From Pirellulales bacterium (GTDB lineage: Bacteria; Planctomycetota; Planctomycetia; Pirellulales; Thermoguttaceae), in NCBI GenBank assembly GCA_016931995.1, contig JAFGDS010000136.1, forward strand, positions 1-58,269: a stretch of DNA of 58,269 nucleotides, read 5' to 3'. A program made the translations under genes and the position numbers. Below the pieces are notes generated by a model. It ran no database searches. It saw only the letters and a program-made list of their open reading frames with translations, and had not been told where the DNA came from. Below, in pieces: positions 35,713 through 44,410 of the stretch. Every line of letters starts with the position of its first letter. The first letter of the stretch is position 1.

Positions 35713-37670
35713 GAAACACGATGTGGCTGCAATTCGCCGTGGCGGCGGCGATCGTCGGGGTGACGGCGCCAATGGCGCGAGCGGCGGGATACGTCGACAC
35801 GCTCACCGGCATGAGCGGTTTGATCTCGTATTGGAATCTCAACGAATCGTCGGGCCTGTTGGCCGCCGATCTGGTGACCAACGATACTGTTGACGGGAAC
35901 AACGCCGGCGCGTACTCGGGCAACGGGCTCACGGTGGGCGGGCCCGGCATGCGCCCGGCGGATGGGTTTTACGGCTTCGCCGACGACAACCGCGCGCCCA
36001 TCTTCTCCGACAAGTCCAGCGACGTCCTTCAAATGCCCAACTATACCGGTTACGGCAATCGGACCGACCTGACGATGATGGGCTGGATTAAGTTCAACGA
36101 GCCCAACGCCGGCGTCGAGGCCCATTTCGGAGGTCTGGAGCGGGTCGGCAGCGACCGCTACCTCTTCGCCGCGCATTACGACGCCCGCTTCTCCGACCTC
36201 CGGGCCCGCATCAGGCAATACGACGACATCTCGTGGCAAGAATACGCGATTATGTCCCGCGCGTTCATCCCGGACGATCAGCGGTGGCACTTTTTCGTGA
36301 TGACCTACGAATCGGCCACCACGATGCGGCTCTATCTGGATGGCTGGCAGCAAGACGCGGATTCCTTCAGCACGGATCTCGGAATGGTCATCCCGTCGGC
36401 GCTCGTCTTCGGACACGACGCCGATTTCGCGAACGCTCCGCTCCGCGGGCTCAACGGGCAACTGGACGAACTGGCCTTCGTCGACCGAGCGATCACGCCC
36501 CAGGAGGTGCGACAGCTTTGGGACGCCGCCACGCTGCCCGAACTCGGCAAAACCGCCACGGCCCCATATCGGCAAACCGTGCAGAAGCTCGGCGGGCTGC
36601 GCAACTACTGGCGGTTTGACGAAACGACCGGGACGACGTTCGTCGATGCGGTGGCCGGCAATAACGGCGCGCTTTCGACCGTGAGCGGTTTCCCCGCCAA
36701 CGTGGGCCGGCCCGGGCCCGCGCCCGCCGACGGCTTCGCCGGAATGCCCACGGACAACGCGTCGATCCAGTTCGTCGCGCCGGACGGCGCCGGCTACGTC
36801 TCGACGCAGGACGGCCAGGTGCTCGGCGCGCCGACGACGGGCCTGCCTTTTGGCGACGGCGGCGTCAGCGAAATGACCATGTCGCTCTGGTTCAAGAACA
36901 CGTACGACGCGGCGGGCTACGTCGCCGGATTCGAGCGGAGCGGCGATTCCCGGTACGTCTTCGCCGCGCACCACCCCACCGGAACGACCATGCGGTTCTA
37001 CGTCCGCTCGCTCAACGAGGAGGCGCTCGTCACCGGCGATCTCCCGATCGACGTCGCCGGCGACTTCCTTTGGCATCACCTCGTGCAGGTCTGGGACGGA
37101 ACGGAGAAGCGGCTGACCGTTTACATCGACGGGCGCGAGCGGTATAGCGACACCAACGATCTGATGAGCGAGTACTTGGCCGTCCCGGAGGGGTTCTTCA
37201 TCGGACGGGATCAGCTCGGCGACACCCGGGAGCTGGGCGGATTCGTCGACGAGATTAGCCTGTTTGATCGGGCGTTCTCGGCGGCGGAGGCGTTTGAGTT
37301 GTACGACGCCGCATTCTTCGAAGGACCGGCGCCGCGCGTGCCGGGCGACGCCAGCGGCGACGGCAAGGTCAACGCCGCCGACGCCGCGCTATTGGCGGCC
37401 CACTGGCTCAAGGCGACCGGGGCCGTCTGGGGAGAGGGCGATTTCAACGAGGACGGCGCCGTGGACGACCTGGACCTGGCGATCCTCGCGGCCAACTGGT
37501 CCACCGCCGCCGGCGCGGCCGTGCCCGAGCCGGCAAGCCTCGCCTTGATCGGCGCGGGGCTGCTCGCGGCGCTGGGCCTCGTCCGACGGACGCACTGGCA
37601 AAGCCAGTGGCACACGACGCACTGGCAAAGCCAGTGGCACACGACGTGTGCGAGGGAGGAGGCGATTTGA
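35709..37670 (+). CDS. Two-LamG, dockerin-like PEP-CTERM protein (paralogue 2)
   Basis: A 653-residue paralogue of the preceding gene: signal peptide (about 1-25, ending ARA), the shared YVDTLTGMSGLISYWNLNE start of the first LamG domain, a second LamG domain (about 300-535) with WHHLVQVWDGTEKRL, two dockerin-like motifs (about 543-598) and VPEP-type sorting signal (about 604-627). After the basic LVRR the frame continues 25 residues through two family A repeats, giving a 9-residue unit THWQSQWHT twice, before a stop. AAGGAG 8 nt upstream fixes the ATG. Confidence 0.88.
   Translation: MRNTMWLQFAVAAAIVGVTAPMARAAGYVDTLTGMSGLISYWNLNESSGLLAADLVTNDTVDGNNAGAYSGNGLTVGGPGMRPADGFYGFADDNRAPIFSDKSSDVLQMPNYTGYGNRTDLTMMGWIKFNEPNAGVEAHFGGLERVGSDRYLFAAHYDARFSDLRARIRQYDDISWQEYAIMSRAFIPDDQRWHFFVMTYESATTMRLYLDGWQQDADSFSTDLGMVIPSALVFGHDADFANAPLRGLNGQLDELAFVDRAITPQEVRQLWDAATLPELGKTATAPYRQTVQKLGGLRNYWRFDETTGTTFVDAVAGNNGALSTVSGFPANVGRPGPAPADGFAGMPTDNASIQFVAPDGAGYVSTQDGQVLGAPTTGLPFGDGGVSEMTMSLWFKNTYDAAGYVAGFERSGDSRYVFAAHHPTGTTMRFYVRSLNEEALVTGDLPIDVAGDFLWHHLVQVWDGTEKRLTVYIDGRERYSDTNDLMSEYLAVPEGFFIGRDQLGDTRELGGFVDEISLFDRAFSAAEAFELYDAAFFEGPAPRVPGDASGDGKVNAADAALLAAHWLKATGAVWGEGDFNEDGAVDDLDLAILAANWSTAAGAAVPEPASLALIGAGLLAALGLVRRTHWQSQWHTTHWQSQWHTTCAREEAI
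37592..37640. repeat. Tandem family A repeats inside paralogue 2
   Basis: Two reverse copies (37592-37613 and 37619-37640) with a 27-bp period, i.e. 9 codons in frame. Confidence 0.85.
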
Positions 37671-37721
37671 CGTTGCAAAGGTACGTTTTCTTGTCTTTTC
37701 AACCCTGAGGAGTGCAGAACC

Positions 37722-38615
37722 ATGAGAGCAAACGCGCTAATGGGGCTGACCGCGGCCGTGCTGGTGATTGTCGCATGCGGCGGCACGGCCCAGGCCGAGT
37801 ACGTCAGCACCTTGACCGGCATGTCCGGCCTGGTGTCCTACTGGAATCTGAACGAGACCTCCGGCGCCACCGCCGCCGATTCGATCGCCGGCGACGCGCT
37901 GGACGGCGACAATCCCGGAACGTACTCGGGCACGGGCGTGACGCTCGGCGCGGCCGGCCCTCGGCCCAGCGACGGGTTCCTCGGCTTTTCGCCGACGAAC
38001 AACTCGGCCAGCTTCGCCGACGATCAGAACACGAAGCTCCAGATGGCCGAGCACCTGGCGTACGCCGGCGCGAAGGATCTATCGCTCGTGACGTGGGTGC
38101 GGTTCCCTAGCGTTCCCACCAGCAGCAGCGACCGACGCACCGTGGGCGGTCTGCAGCGGGACACCGACAGCAGCCGGTACATCTTCGCCACGGCCCTGTA
38201 CAATCCCACGCCCGCCGGCTTGCAGGGCTTCATGCGTCGCGGCGACGGATCGGGAGCGGACTTCACGCGGTATCTGGGCGACGTCGACGCGTGGCACATG
38301 TGGGTCCTGACCCTGGAAGACGGCCAAACGGCGAAGTGCTATCTCGATGGAGACCTCAAGGAGACGTACACGTTCGCCGACAACACCTACGGATTGGACA
38401 CGGCAACCGGGCTCGTGTTCGGCGCCGACATCCGGGTTTCGGCCAACCGCCCGTGGAAGGGCGAGCTGGACGAGATCGCCATGTTCAGCCGGGCCATCTC
38501 CGACACGGAAGTCGCCGCGCTCTACAGGGCGGCGGTCGTCCCGGAGCCGGGCACGCTGGCGCTGGTTGTATTGGGTACGCTTTGCCTGGCGGCGCTCGGC
38601 CGTCGGCGGGCGTGA
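37722..38615 (+). CDS. Single-LamG PEP-CTERM protein (paralogue 3)
   Basis: A 297-residue shortened paralogue: signal peptide (about 1-26), YVSTLTGMSGLVSYWNLNETSG as in its neighbours, one LamG domain (about 27-270) and VPEP + hydrophobic helix + RRR (about 272-297). The second LamG and dockerin parts of its neighbours are missing, and no repeat has invaded its 3' end. GAGGAG (37707-37712) supports the ATG. Probably product of tandem duplication and internal loss. Confidence 0.88.
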   Translation: MRANALMGLTAAVLVIVACGGTAQAEYVSTLTGMSGLVSYWNLNETSGATAADSIAGDALDGDNPGTYSGTGVTLGAAGPRPSDGFLGFSPTNNSASFADDQNTKLQMAEHLAYAGAKDLSLVTWVRFPSVPTSSSDRRTVGGLQRDTDSSRYIFATALYNPTPAGLQGFMRRGDGSGADFTRYLGDVDAWHMWVLTLEDGQTAKCYLDGDLKETYTFADNTYGLDTATGLVFGADIRVSANRPWKGELDEIAMFSRAISDTEVAALYRAAVVPEPGTLALVVLGTLCLAALGRRRA

Positions 38616-38920
38616 AAGCCACCTCCCATCCCGAGTCCGTTCCCGCGCTCCCGACGGCGGCGCGGGGACGGCCCGGGACATTTTGGCCGGCCCGGCTGTC
38701 ATGTTGAGCGAAGCGAAGTATCTGGGATTGCCCAACGCCGACGAGATCCTTCGCTGCGCTCGGGATGACGCGGCATTCCGACAAACGATTTAAGGTAGAC
38801 TCTAGTACGTCCTTCACGGAGTTGTCGCCGGATGGCTGATGAGCCGCTTGCGGCTTCGCAAGGAAGAACGCCGGCAAAGACTTCCCGGAAGAGGTGCAAG
38901 GGGGAAACAGGGTAGACATA
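38616..38920. other. Gap before the GDPD gene
   Basis: 305 nt without a gene. Holds a family B element (38698-38769) and, further right, a small GCCGCTTGCGGC palindrome near 38842. No clear promoter was found. Confidence 0.55.
38698..38769. repeat. Family B hairpin element (72 bp)
   Basis: GTCATGTTGAGCGAAGCGAA to CGCTGCGCTCGGGATGAC, with AACGCCGACGAGATCC in the right half as in other copies. Confidence 0.85.
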
Positions 38921-40483
38921 ATGAAGTCTCTTGTTGCGATCATGCTCGTCTTGACGACCTCGGCGGCCGGCGCGGTGGAGCTGCCCACCGGAGGCGTGGT
39001 GGCCCATCGGGGCGCCAGCGCCACGCATCCGGAAAACACGCTGGCCGCCTTCCGCGAGGCCATCTGGCTCGGCGCGCAGCAGATCGAATTCGACGTCGCC
39101 AGGACCTCCGACGGCGTGCTCGTGCTCATGCACGACGACACGGTTGATCGCACGACCACCGGCGCCGGCTCGGTCGGCTCGCTTACGCTTGCCGAGATCA
39201 AGCAGCTCGACGCGGGAAGCTGGAAGGGCTTGCGATTCACCGGCGAGCGCGTGCCCACCCTGGCCGAGGCGCTGGACATCATGCCGGAGAACGTCTGGCT
39301 GAACGTCCACATGAAGGGCGGCTACGCCGAGTCGTATAGCGCCACCATGATGATCTTCCAGAAAAACCGCGAGCATCAGGCGTTCATGGCCGTCACGGCC
39401 GCGCAGGCCGCCGGCGCCCGCCAGGCCGCCATCGACGCCGGCAAAACCATCATGCTGTGCAACATGGAAGGCCAGCGGATCGGCTCCCAGTACGTCACGG
39501 AGACGATCGAGGGCGGGTTCCAGTTCCTTCAGTTTTCCGACTCGTCCGGCGGGTTGCCCCTGGCGGCCGACGTCCAGCGGCTGCACGACGCCGGCGTGAA
39601 GGCCAACTACTACGGGTCAAGCTACCTCTCCGGGACGCTCTCGGCGACGAAACAGACGTTTGCGCGAACGCTGCTGACCGCGGGTATCGACTTCCCGCTG
39701 GTGGACGACTCGGTGCTGGGCACGTGCGTGGCGGAGGACTTCGGCCACATGCCCGTCCGCCCGGCTTTCCGCGGCAACGTGCATCCGGCGTCGCTGGGCA
39801 CGAACGTCATCGTCAACCCGGGCGCCGAAATCTGGATGAACGATTACCACAACCAGACCACGGCCGCGCTGCCCGCCGCGGATCCGCTCTTGACGCGGGA
39901 TCGCGAGCTTTTCGGCTGGAACGACGTGGTCGAGGCGACCAACGAACCGTACGGCGCTGCGAACGTGCCGTCGGCCGCGGCGTTTCCGGTCGGAACGTTC
40001 GGCAAGAACGCCTTCGTGGGCGGGCGGATCACCGGCACGCGGTGGATCGAACAGACGATCGACCTGGAAGCCATCGCGACGGTGATCGACCAGGGCTCCG
40101 TGGCGTACACGCTTTCGGCCTGGCTCGGCGGGCTGGCCGGCCAGCGCGATTTCACGGCCCTGAGCGCGTCGTTCAAAAACGCCGACGGCGACGAGCTGGC
40201 CACGGCGCGCGTCCATACGCTTAACCCGAGCGACTGGGGTGAAACCACCGGCATGGTGTTCAAGTCCGACTCGGGACTTGTGCCCGTCGGAAGCCGGTCG
40301 ATTGAAGTGCGGCTCTCGTTCAACGGCCAGGGAGGCGCGATGTGCAACGGTCTGGCCGACAATCTCTCGCTCGTGCTCGCCACCGGCGGCGCCGCCGCCG
40401 TGCCCGAGCCGGGGACCTGCGCGATGATTGCCGGCGCAGTGGGGCTCTTGATCTTGCGATACGCGCGCCGGCGAAAGACATGA
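38921..40483 (+). CDS. Exported glycerophosphodiester phosphodiesterase-domain protein with PEP-CTERM
   Basis: A 520-residue protein: signal peptide (about 1-18), GDPD TIM-barrel domain (about 20-290) with the catalytic set H29-R30, E56/D58 and H71 (VAHRGA, IEFDVA, MHDDTVDRT) all present, a beta-rich C-terminal part (about 300-490) like carbohydrate-binding domains, and a VPEP + helix + RRRK sorting signal at the end. It would hydrolyse glycerophosphodiesters or related diesters at the cell surface. The TGA overlaps the ATG of the nitrilase-family gene. Confidence 0.9.
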   Translation: MKSLVAIMLVLTTSAAGAVELPTGGVVAHRGASATHPENTLAAFREAIWLGAQQIEFDVARTSDGVLVLMHDDTVDRTTTGAGSVGSLTLAEIKQLDAGSWKGLRFTGERVPTLAEALDIMPENVWLNVHMKGGYAESYSATMMIFQKNREHQAFMAVTAAQAAGARQAAIDAGKTIMLCNMEGQRIGSQYVTETIEGGFQFLQFSDSSGGLPLAADVQRLHDAGVKANYYGSSYLSGTLSATKQTFARTLLTAGIDFPLVDDSVLGTCVAEDFGHMPVRPAFRGNVHPASLGTNVIVNPGAEIWMNDYHNQTTAALPAADPLLTRDRELFGWNDVVEATNEPYGAANVPSAAAFPVGTFGKNAFVGGRITGTRWIEQTIDLEAIATVIDQGSVAYTLSAWLGGLAGQRDFTALSASFKNADGDELATARVHTLNPSDWGETTGMVFKSDSGLVPVGSRSIEVRLSFNGQGGAMCNGLADNLSLVLATGGAAAVPEPGTCAMIAGAVGLLILRYARRRKT

Positions 40484-41430
40484 AGCGTCCCGTCACGATT
40501 GTCACGATTCAACCTCCGGCCCCAACCGGGGCGCTCGACGCCGATGGGATCGTCGAGGCCGGGCTAGCCCTGTTCGACGCCGCGGCCGCGATCCGGCCCG
40601 ACGTCGTGTGCCTGCCCGAGTACTTCAACTGCATGGCGGCGATCCCCGCCGCCGATCCGGAGCGGTTTGGCGCTCCGGCGCGGCGGCTGATTGACTCGGT
40701 CGCGCGGCGAGCCCGGGCGGCGCGGTGCTGCGCGGTTTTGCCGGTGGTCATCGACGAAGGCGGCAAGCGTTTCAACCGGGTGTACGTCTTCAACCGACAG
40801 GGCGAAACAGTTGGACATTTCGACAAGGTCCACCTGACCGAGGTCGAGCGCGATCGGATCGGCGTTACGCCCGGCCGGAGCTGGCCGGTGTTCGATCTCG
40901 ACTTCGGCCGCGTCGGAATCATGATCTGTTACGACGGCTGTTTTTTCGAGTCTTCGCGGATCCTCGCGCTGGATGGCGCCGAGGTCGTCTTCTGGCCCTC
41001 CCTGCAGCGTCGATACACCGACGATCAGCTCGAGTTGCAGACCCGCGCGCACGCCTACTTCAACTACATTGTCGTTGTGCGCAGCAGCTACGGCGGGCTC
41101 ACGTCGATGGACGATTCCGGCGCGCCGATGGGCGGGTTGAGCTGCGTCTGCGACGCCGAGGGAACGATCCTCGCCCGCGTCCAGAATCGCGCCGATTGGA
41201 CCAGCGCCGTCGTGGACCTCGCTCGCGGCCCGCGGGGGGAGCGGAGCTTTGGCGGGCAGTTGGGGTCGCTGCGAACGATGCGGATCGAGGATCGGCGACC
41301 GGAGACGTACGGCGCGTTGGCCCGGGGCCGCGACGGGGCGCGGCCTTCCCCCATCCCTCCGCCGCATGGGCCGCGCGTGCCCCTGGCGCGCCCCGCCGCC
41401 AGCCCCCACCTCGACAGCCGCGCGCCGTGA
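40480..41430 (+). CDS. Carbon-nitrogen hydrolase (nitrilase superfamily)
   Basis: A 316-residue cytoplasmic amidase with the Glu-Lys-Cys triad of the superfamily: E47 (LPEYFN), K116 (HFDKVHL) and C150 (MICYDGCFF). The last 40 residues are Pro/Arg-rich and probably disordered. Substrate unknown; subfamily with omega-amidases and N-carbamoyl hydrolases is possible. Translationally coupled (ATGA) to the GDPD PEP-CTERM gene, an unexpected combination of a surface diesterase and a cytosolic amidohydrolase. Confidence 0.88.
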   Translation: MKRPVTIVTIQPPAPTGALDADGIVEAGLALFDAAAAIRPDVVCLPEYFNCMAAIPAADPERFGAPARRLIDSVARRARAARCCAVLPVVIDEGGKRFNRVYVFNRQGETVGHFDKVHLTEVERDRIGVTPGRSWPVFDLDFGRVGIMICYDGCFFESSRILALDGAEVVFWPSLQRRYTDDQLELQTRAHAYFNYIVVVRSSYGGLTSMDDSGAPMGGLSCVCDAEGTILARVQNRADWTSAVVDLARGPRGERSFGGQLGSLRTMRIEDRRPETYGALARGRDGARPSPIPPPHGPRVPLARPAASPHLDSRAP

Positions 41431-41789
41431 GCCCAACCGCGGGCGCGGCGCCTCCGTGCGACGCGGCGCCATGGCTCGCCGCCCGTGTCCGTCGGACTGT
41501 AGCCGGAAAAAAGGTGTGGTACGTTCACGCCAACGCTTCTTCCGACAGCTCTATCAAGGGGCATGGATCCCCACTCCTGATATCCCGACGCACAAAGGCA
41601 TATAATTGTAGCGGGCGTGTTTCGCCCGATTTGGACGTCGTCCACCCGGACGGGTGGAAGCCCGCGCGGATCCCGCCGTCGCCTTTGGGCTCCGGTTATC
41701 CTCGGCCTGGGCAGCGCTGCGGTCGCGAACCTATCGGCATTCGTCCGCGTCCGTCTTCGGTTCCTCGTTCGCTTCCGCGATTCATCGCC
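41431..41789. other. Leader region upstream of hydE
   Basis: No gene in these 359 nt. Contains the putative promoter (41577-41606), then two hairpins, CGGGCG/CGCCCG (about 41612-41628) and CCACCCG-GA-CGGGTGG (about 41641-41656), which could act in the hyd leader. Confidence 0.55.
41577..41606 (+). promoter_or_regulatory. Putative hydE operon promoter
   Basis: CTGATA (41577-41582), 18-nt spacer and a perfect TATAAT (41601-41606). Leader to hydE about 180 nt. Confidence 0.45.
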
Positions 41790-42845
41790 ATGACCCACGA
41801 CGAAATCCTCTCCTGGCTCCGCCAGACCGATCCGGCGCGGCTCGCGCGGCTGTGGCGCGAGGCGGACGCGGTGCGCCAGGAGCACGTCGGCGGCGACGTT
41901 CATCTGCGCGGGCTGATCGAGTTCTCCAACCGCTGCGTGCGGCTGTGCGGCTACTGCGGTCTTCGCGCGGCCAACACGAAGGTCGAGCGCTACCGGATGT
42001 CGGCCGACGAAATCATGCAATGTGCTCGGCTGGCTGTGCGGCTGGGCTACGGCACGGTGGTGCTCCAGTCGGGCGAAGACCCCGGCGTGACGCGGGACTG
42101 GATGGCCGAGCTGGTGCGGCGGATCAAGGGCGAGACCCCGTTGGCTGTCACGCTGAGCCTGGGCGAGCGCGACGAGGCCGATCTGGCCGCGTGGCGCGCC
42201 GCCGGCGCGGACCGGTATCTTTTACGGTTCGAGACGTCCAACCGGGCACTTTATGACCGCATCCACCCGCCGCGCGACGGCCAGACCAGCGATCGGCTGA
42301 CCCTGCTGGGCGTGCTCCGCCGGCTGGGTTACGAGGTGGGCAGCGGCGTGATGATCGGCATTCCCGGCCAAAGCTACGACGATCTTGCCCGCGATATCGA
42401 GCTTTTCGCCGCGCTCGACCTGGACATGATCGGCGTGGGGCCGTACCTCGCCCATCCCGACACGCCGCTGGCCGATCCGCGGGATATGCCCTTGCTCTTG
42501 CCCGACGACGAGCAAGTGCCCGCCAGCGAAGAGATGACCTATAAGGTGATCGCGCTGGCCCGGCTGGCATGCCCCAGGGCGAACATTCCGGCCACCACGG
42601 CCCTGGCGACGCTCAACGGGACGGACGGGCGCGAATTGGGCTTGGAGCGGGGCGCCAACGTGATTATGCCCAACGTGACGCCCCCGCAATACCGGGTTCA
42701 TTACGAGATCTACCCGAACAAGGCTTGTCTGGCCGAGACCGCCGAGACGTGCGGCCGGTGCGTCGCCGCGCGGATCGAGGCGATCGGCCGCGCCGTGGGC
42801 GTCGGCCCCGGCCCGTCGCCCAATTACTTGAAGGACTCACGATGA
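41790..42845 (+). CDS. hydE: [FeFe] hydrogenase H-cluster maturase HydE
   Basis: Radical-SAM enzyme that processes the Fe(CO)2CN-cysteine synthon during H-cluster assembly. The radical-SAM motif is C49-x3-C53-x2-C56 (NRCVRLCGYCGLR), followed by the VLQSGED glycine-rich block and a C-terminal PNVTPPQYRVHYEIYPNKAC segment typical of HydE rather than BioB or PylB. 351 residues, normal. ATG 41790 chosen by homology; the open frame extends far upstream without similarity. Stop overlaps hydG start (ATGA). Confidence 0.93.
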   Translation: MTHDEILSWLRQTDPARLARLWREADAVRQEHVGGDVHLRGLIEFSNRCVRLCGYCGLRAANTKVERYRMSADEIMQCARLAVRLGYGTVVLQSGEDPGVTRDWMAELVRRIKGETPLAVTLSLGERDEADLAAWRAAGADRYLLRFETSNRALYDRIHPPRDGQTSDRLTLLGVLRRLGYEVGSGVMIGIPGQSYDDLARDIELFAALDLDMIGVGPYLAHPDTPLADPRDMPLLLPDDEQVPASEEMTYKVIALARLACPRANIPATTALATLNGTDGRELGLERGANVIMPNVTPPQYRVHYEIYPNKACLAETAETCGRCVAARIEAIGRAVGVGPGPSPNYLKDSR

Positions 42846-44266
42846 CTTCCCTATCGGATACGACGAAATTGAGCGCAAGCGCCCGCGACTTCATTGACGA
42901 GGGTTTTTTCCACGGGCTGATCGCCCAGCCGTTCGATCGCGGCGCGTTCCGCGAGGCGCTGGCCAAGAGCATGGCCAAGGAGGCCTTGTCGGTCGAGGAG
43001 ACGGCCGCGCTTCTGGCCGCCGAGGGCGCCGACGAAGTCGAGACCCTGTTTGACTCCGCGCGGCGGCTCAAGCGCGACGTCTACGGCAATCGGATCGTCC
43101 TGTTCGCGCCGCTGTACCTTGGCAACGAATGCGTCAACGACTGCGCGTACTGCGCGTTCCGCCGCTCCAATCGCGAGGTGGTCCGCCGCACGCTCGCGCC
43201 GGAAGACATCCGCGCGCAGGTCGAAGTGCTGGTCGATAAGGGCCACAAGCGGCTCATCCTGGTTTTTGGCGAGCATCCCCGCTACGACGCCGAATTCATC
43301 GGCCGGTGCGTTCGGCAGGTATACGCGATTCGCTCCGGCCACGGCGAGATCCGCCGCGTCAACATCAACGCCGCGCCGTTGGACCACGAGGGCTTCGCCA
43401 CGGTCAAGGAGGCGGGAATTGGCACCTACCAGGTCTTCCAGGAGACGTACCACCACGGCACGTATCGCGCCGTGCACGGGCAAAACACCCGCAAGGGCGA
43501 TTATTCGTGGCGGCTGGACGCTTTGGCCCGGGCCATGGAGGCCGGCTGCGACGACGTGGGCATCGGGGCCCTGTTCGGCCTGTACGATTGGCGATTTGAA
43601 ACGCTTGGGCTGGTGGCCCACGCCCTGCACTTGCAGAAGCATTACGGCGTTGGACCGCATACGATCAGCTTCCCGCGGCTGCGACCCGCGCAAGGCGTCT
43701 CGCTCGACGACACGTACAAGGTGGGCGATCCGGAGTTCAAGCGGCTGGTGGCCATCCTGCGTCTGGCCGTGCCCTACACCGGCATGATTCTCACCGCCCG
43801 CGAGCCGCCCGCGCTGCGGCGCGAGGTGATGGCTTTTGGCGTGTCGCAGATCGACGCGGGCACGCGGATCGAGTTGGGCGGCTATACCGAGGGTGGCCCC
43901 GAGCAGGCCGTCGATCGCGAGCAATTCCACATCGGCGATGTCCGGCCGCTGGACGACGTGATGCGCGACCTCTTGACCGACGGATACATCCCCAGCTTTT
44001 GCACCGCGTGTTACCGATTGGGTCGCACGGGCGAACACTTCATGGAATTCGCCATACCGGGCTTCATCCAGAATCTCTGCACGCCGAACGCCTTGACCAC
44101 GCTCCACGAATATCTCGTCGATTATGCCTCGCCCGAAACCCGCGAAGCCGGCCGCCGCCTGATCCGCGACGAACTGGCCAAGTTGCCCGAGGGACCCCGA
44201 AAGACCGAATTGATCGACCGGCTGCGGCGGATTGAGGAGACGGAGGAGAGGGATCTGTACCTCTAA
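42842..44266 (+). CDS. hydG: [FeFe] hydrogenase H-cluster maturase HydG
   Basis: Radical-SAM tyrosine lyase that makes the CO and CN ligands as an Fe(CO)2CN-cysteine complex. Radical-SAM cysteines C97-x3-C101-x2-C104 (ECVNDCAYCAF) and the second-cluster motif CX2CX22C (C387, C390, C413), which distinguishes HydG from ThiH, are both intact. 474 residues, normal. Coupled to hydE; HydF and the hydrogenase itself are not in the window. Confidence 0.96.
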   Translation: MTSLSDTTKLSASARDFIDEGFFHGLIAQPFDRGAFREALAKSMAKEALSVEETAALLAAEGADEVETLFDSARRLKRDVYGNRIVLFAPLYLGNECVNDCAYCAFRRSNREVVRRTLAPEDIRAQVEVLVDKGHKRLILVFGEHPRYDAEFIGRCVRQVYAIRSGHGEIRRVNINAAPLDHEGFATVKEAGIGTYQVFQETYHHGTYRAVHGQNTRKGDYSWRLDALARAMEAGCDDVGIGALFGLYDWRFETLGLVAHALHLQKHYGVGPHTISFPRLRPAQGVSLDDTYKVGDPEFKRLVAILRLAVPYTGMILTAREPPALRREVMAFGVSQIDAGTRIELGGYTEGGPEQAVDREQFHIGDVRPLDDVMRDLLTDGYIPSFCTACYRLGRTGEHFMEFAIPGFIQNLCTPNALTTLHEYLVDYASPETREAGRRLIRDELAKLPEGPRKTELIDRLRRIEETEERDLYL

Positions 44267-44273
44267 AAGGGAG

Positions 44274-44343
44274 TCCACCACGGAGACACGGAGGAGGGTG
44301 ATAAACGGAACCACGGATGAACGCGGATGAACACAGATGGCGG
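44274..44343. repeat. Family H repeat (ACGGAGACACGG and ACGGATGAACGCGGATGAAC)
   Basis: CCACGGAGACACGGAGG (44276-44292) followed by ACCACGGATGAACGCGGATG and AACACAGATGG. Same type of sequence as 22036-22065. Confidence 0.6.
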
Positions 44344-44410
44344 GGGAGTCTCCCGCATTCGCGTTTCCACGACACACGGTCACGTCCATCCCCAATCACC
44401 GGGACTCTGC

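Noticed and set aside
41790-42845. Biotin synthase or PylB
   Set aside because: Radical-SAM core is shared, but overlap with hydG and the C-terminal pattern identify HydE.
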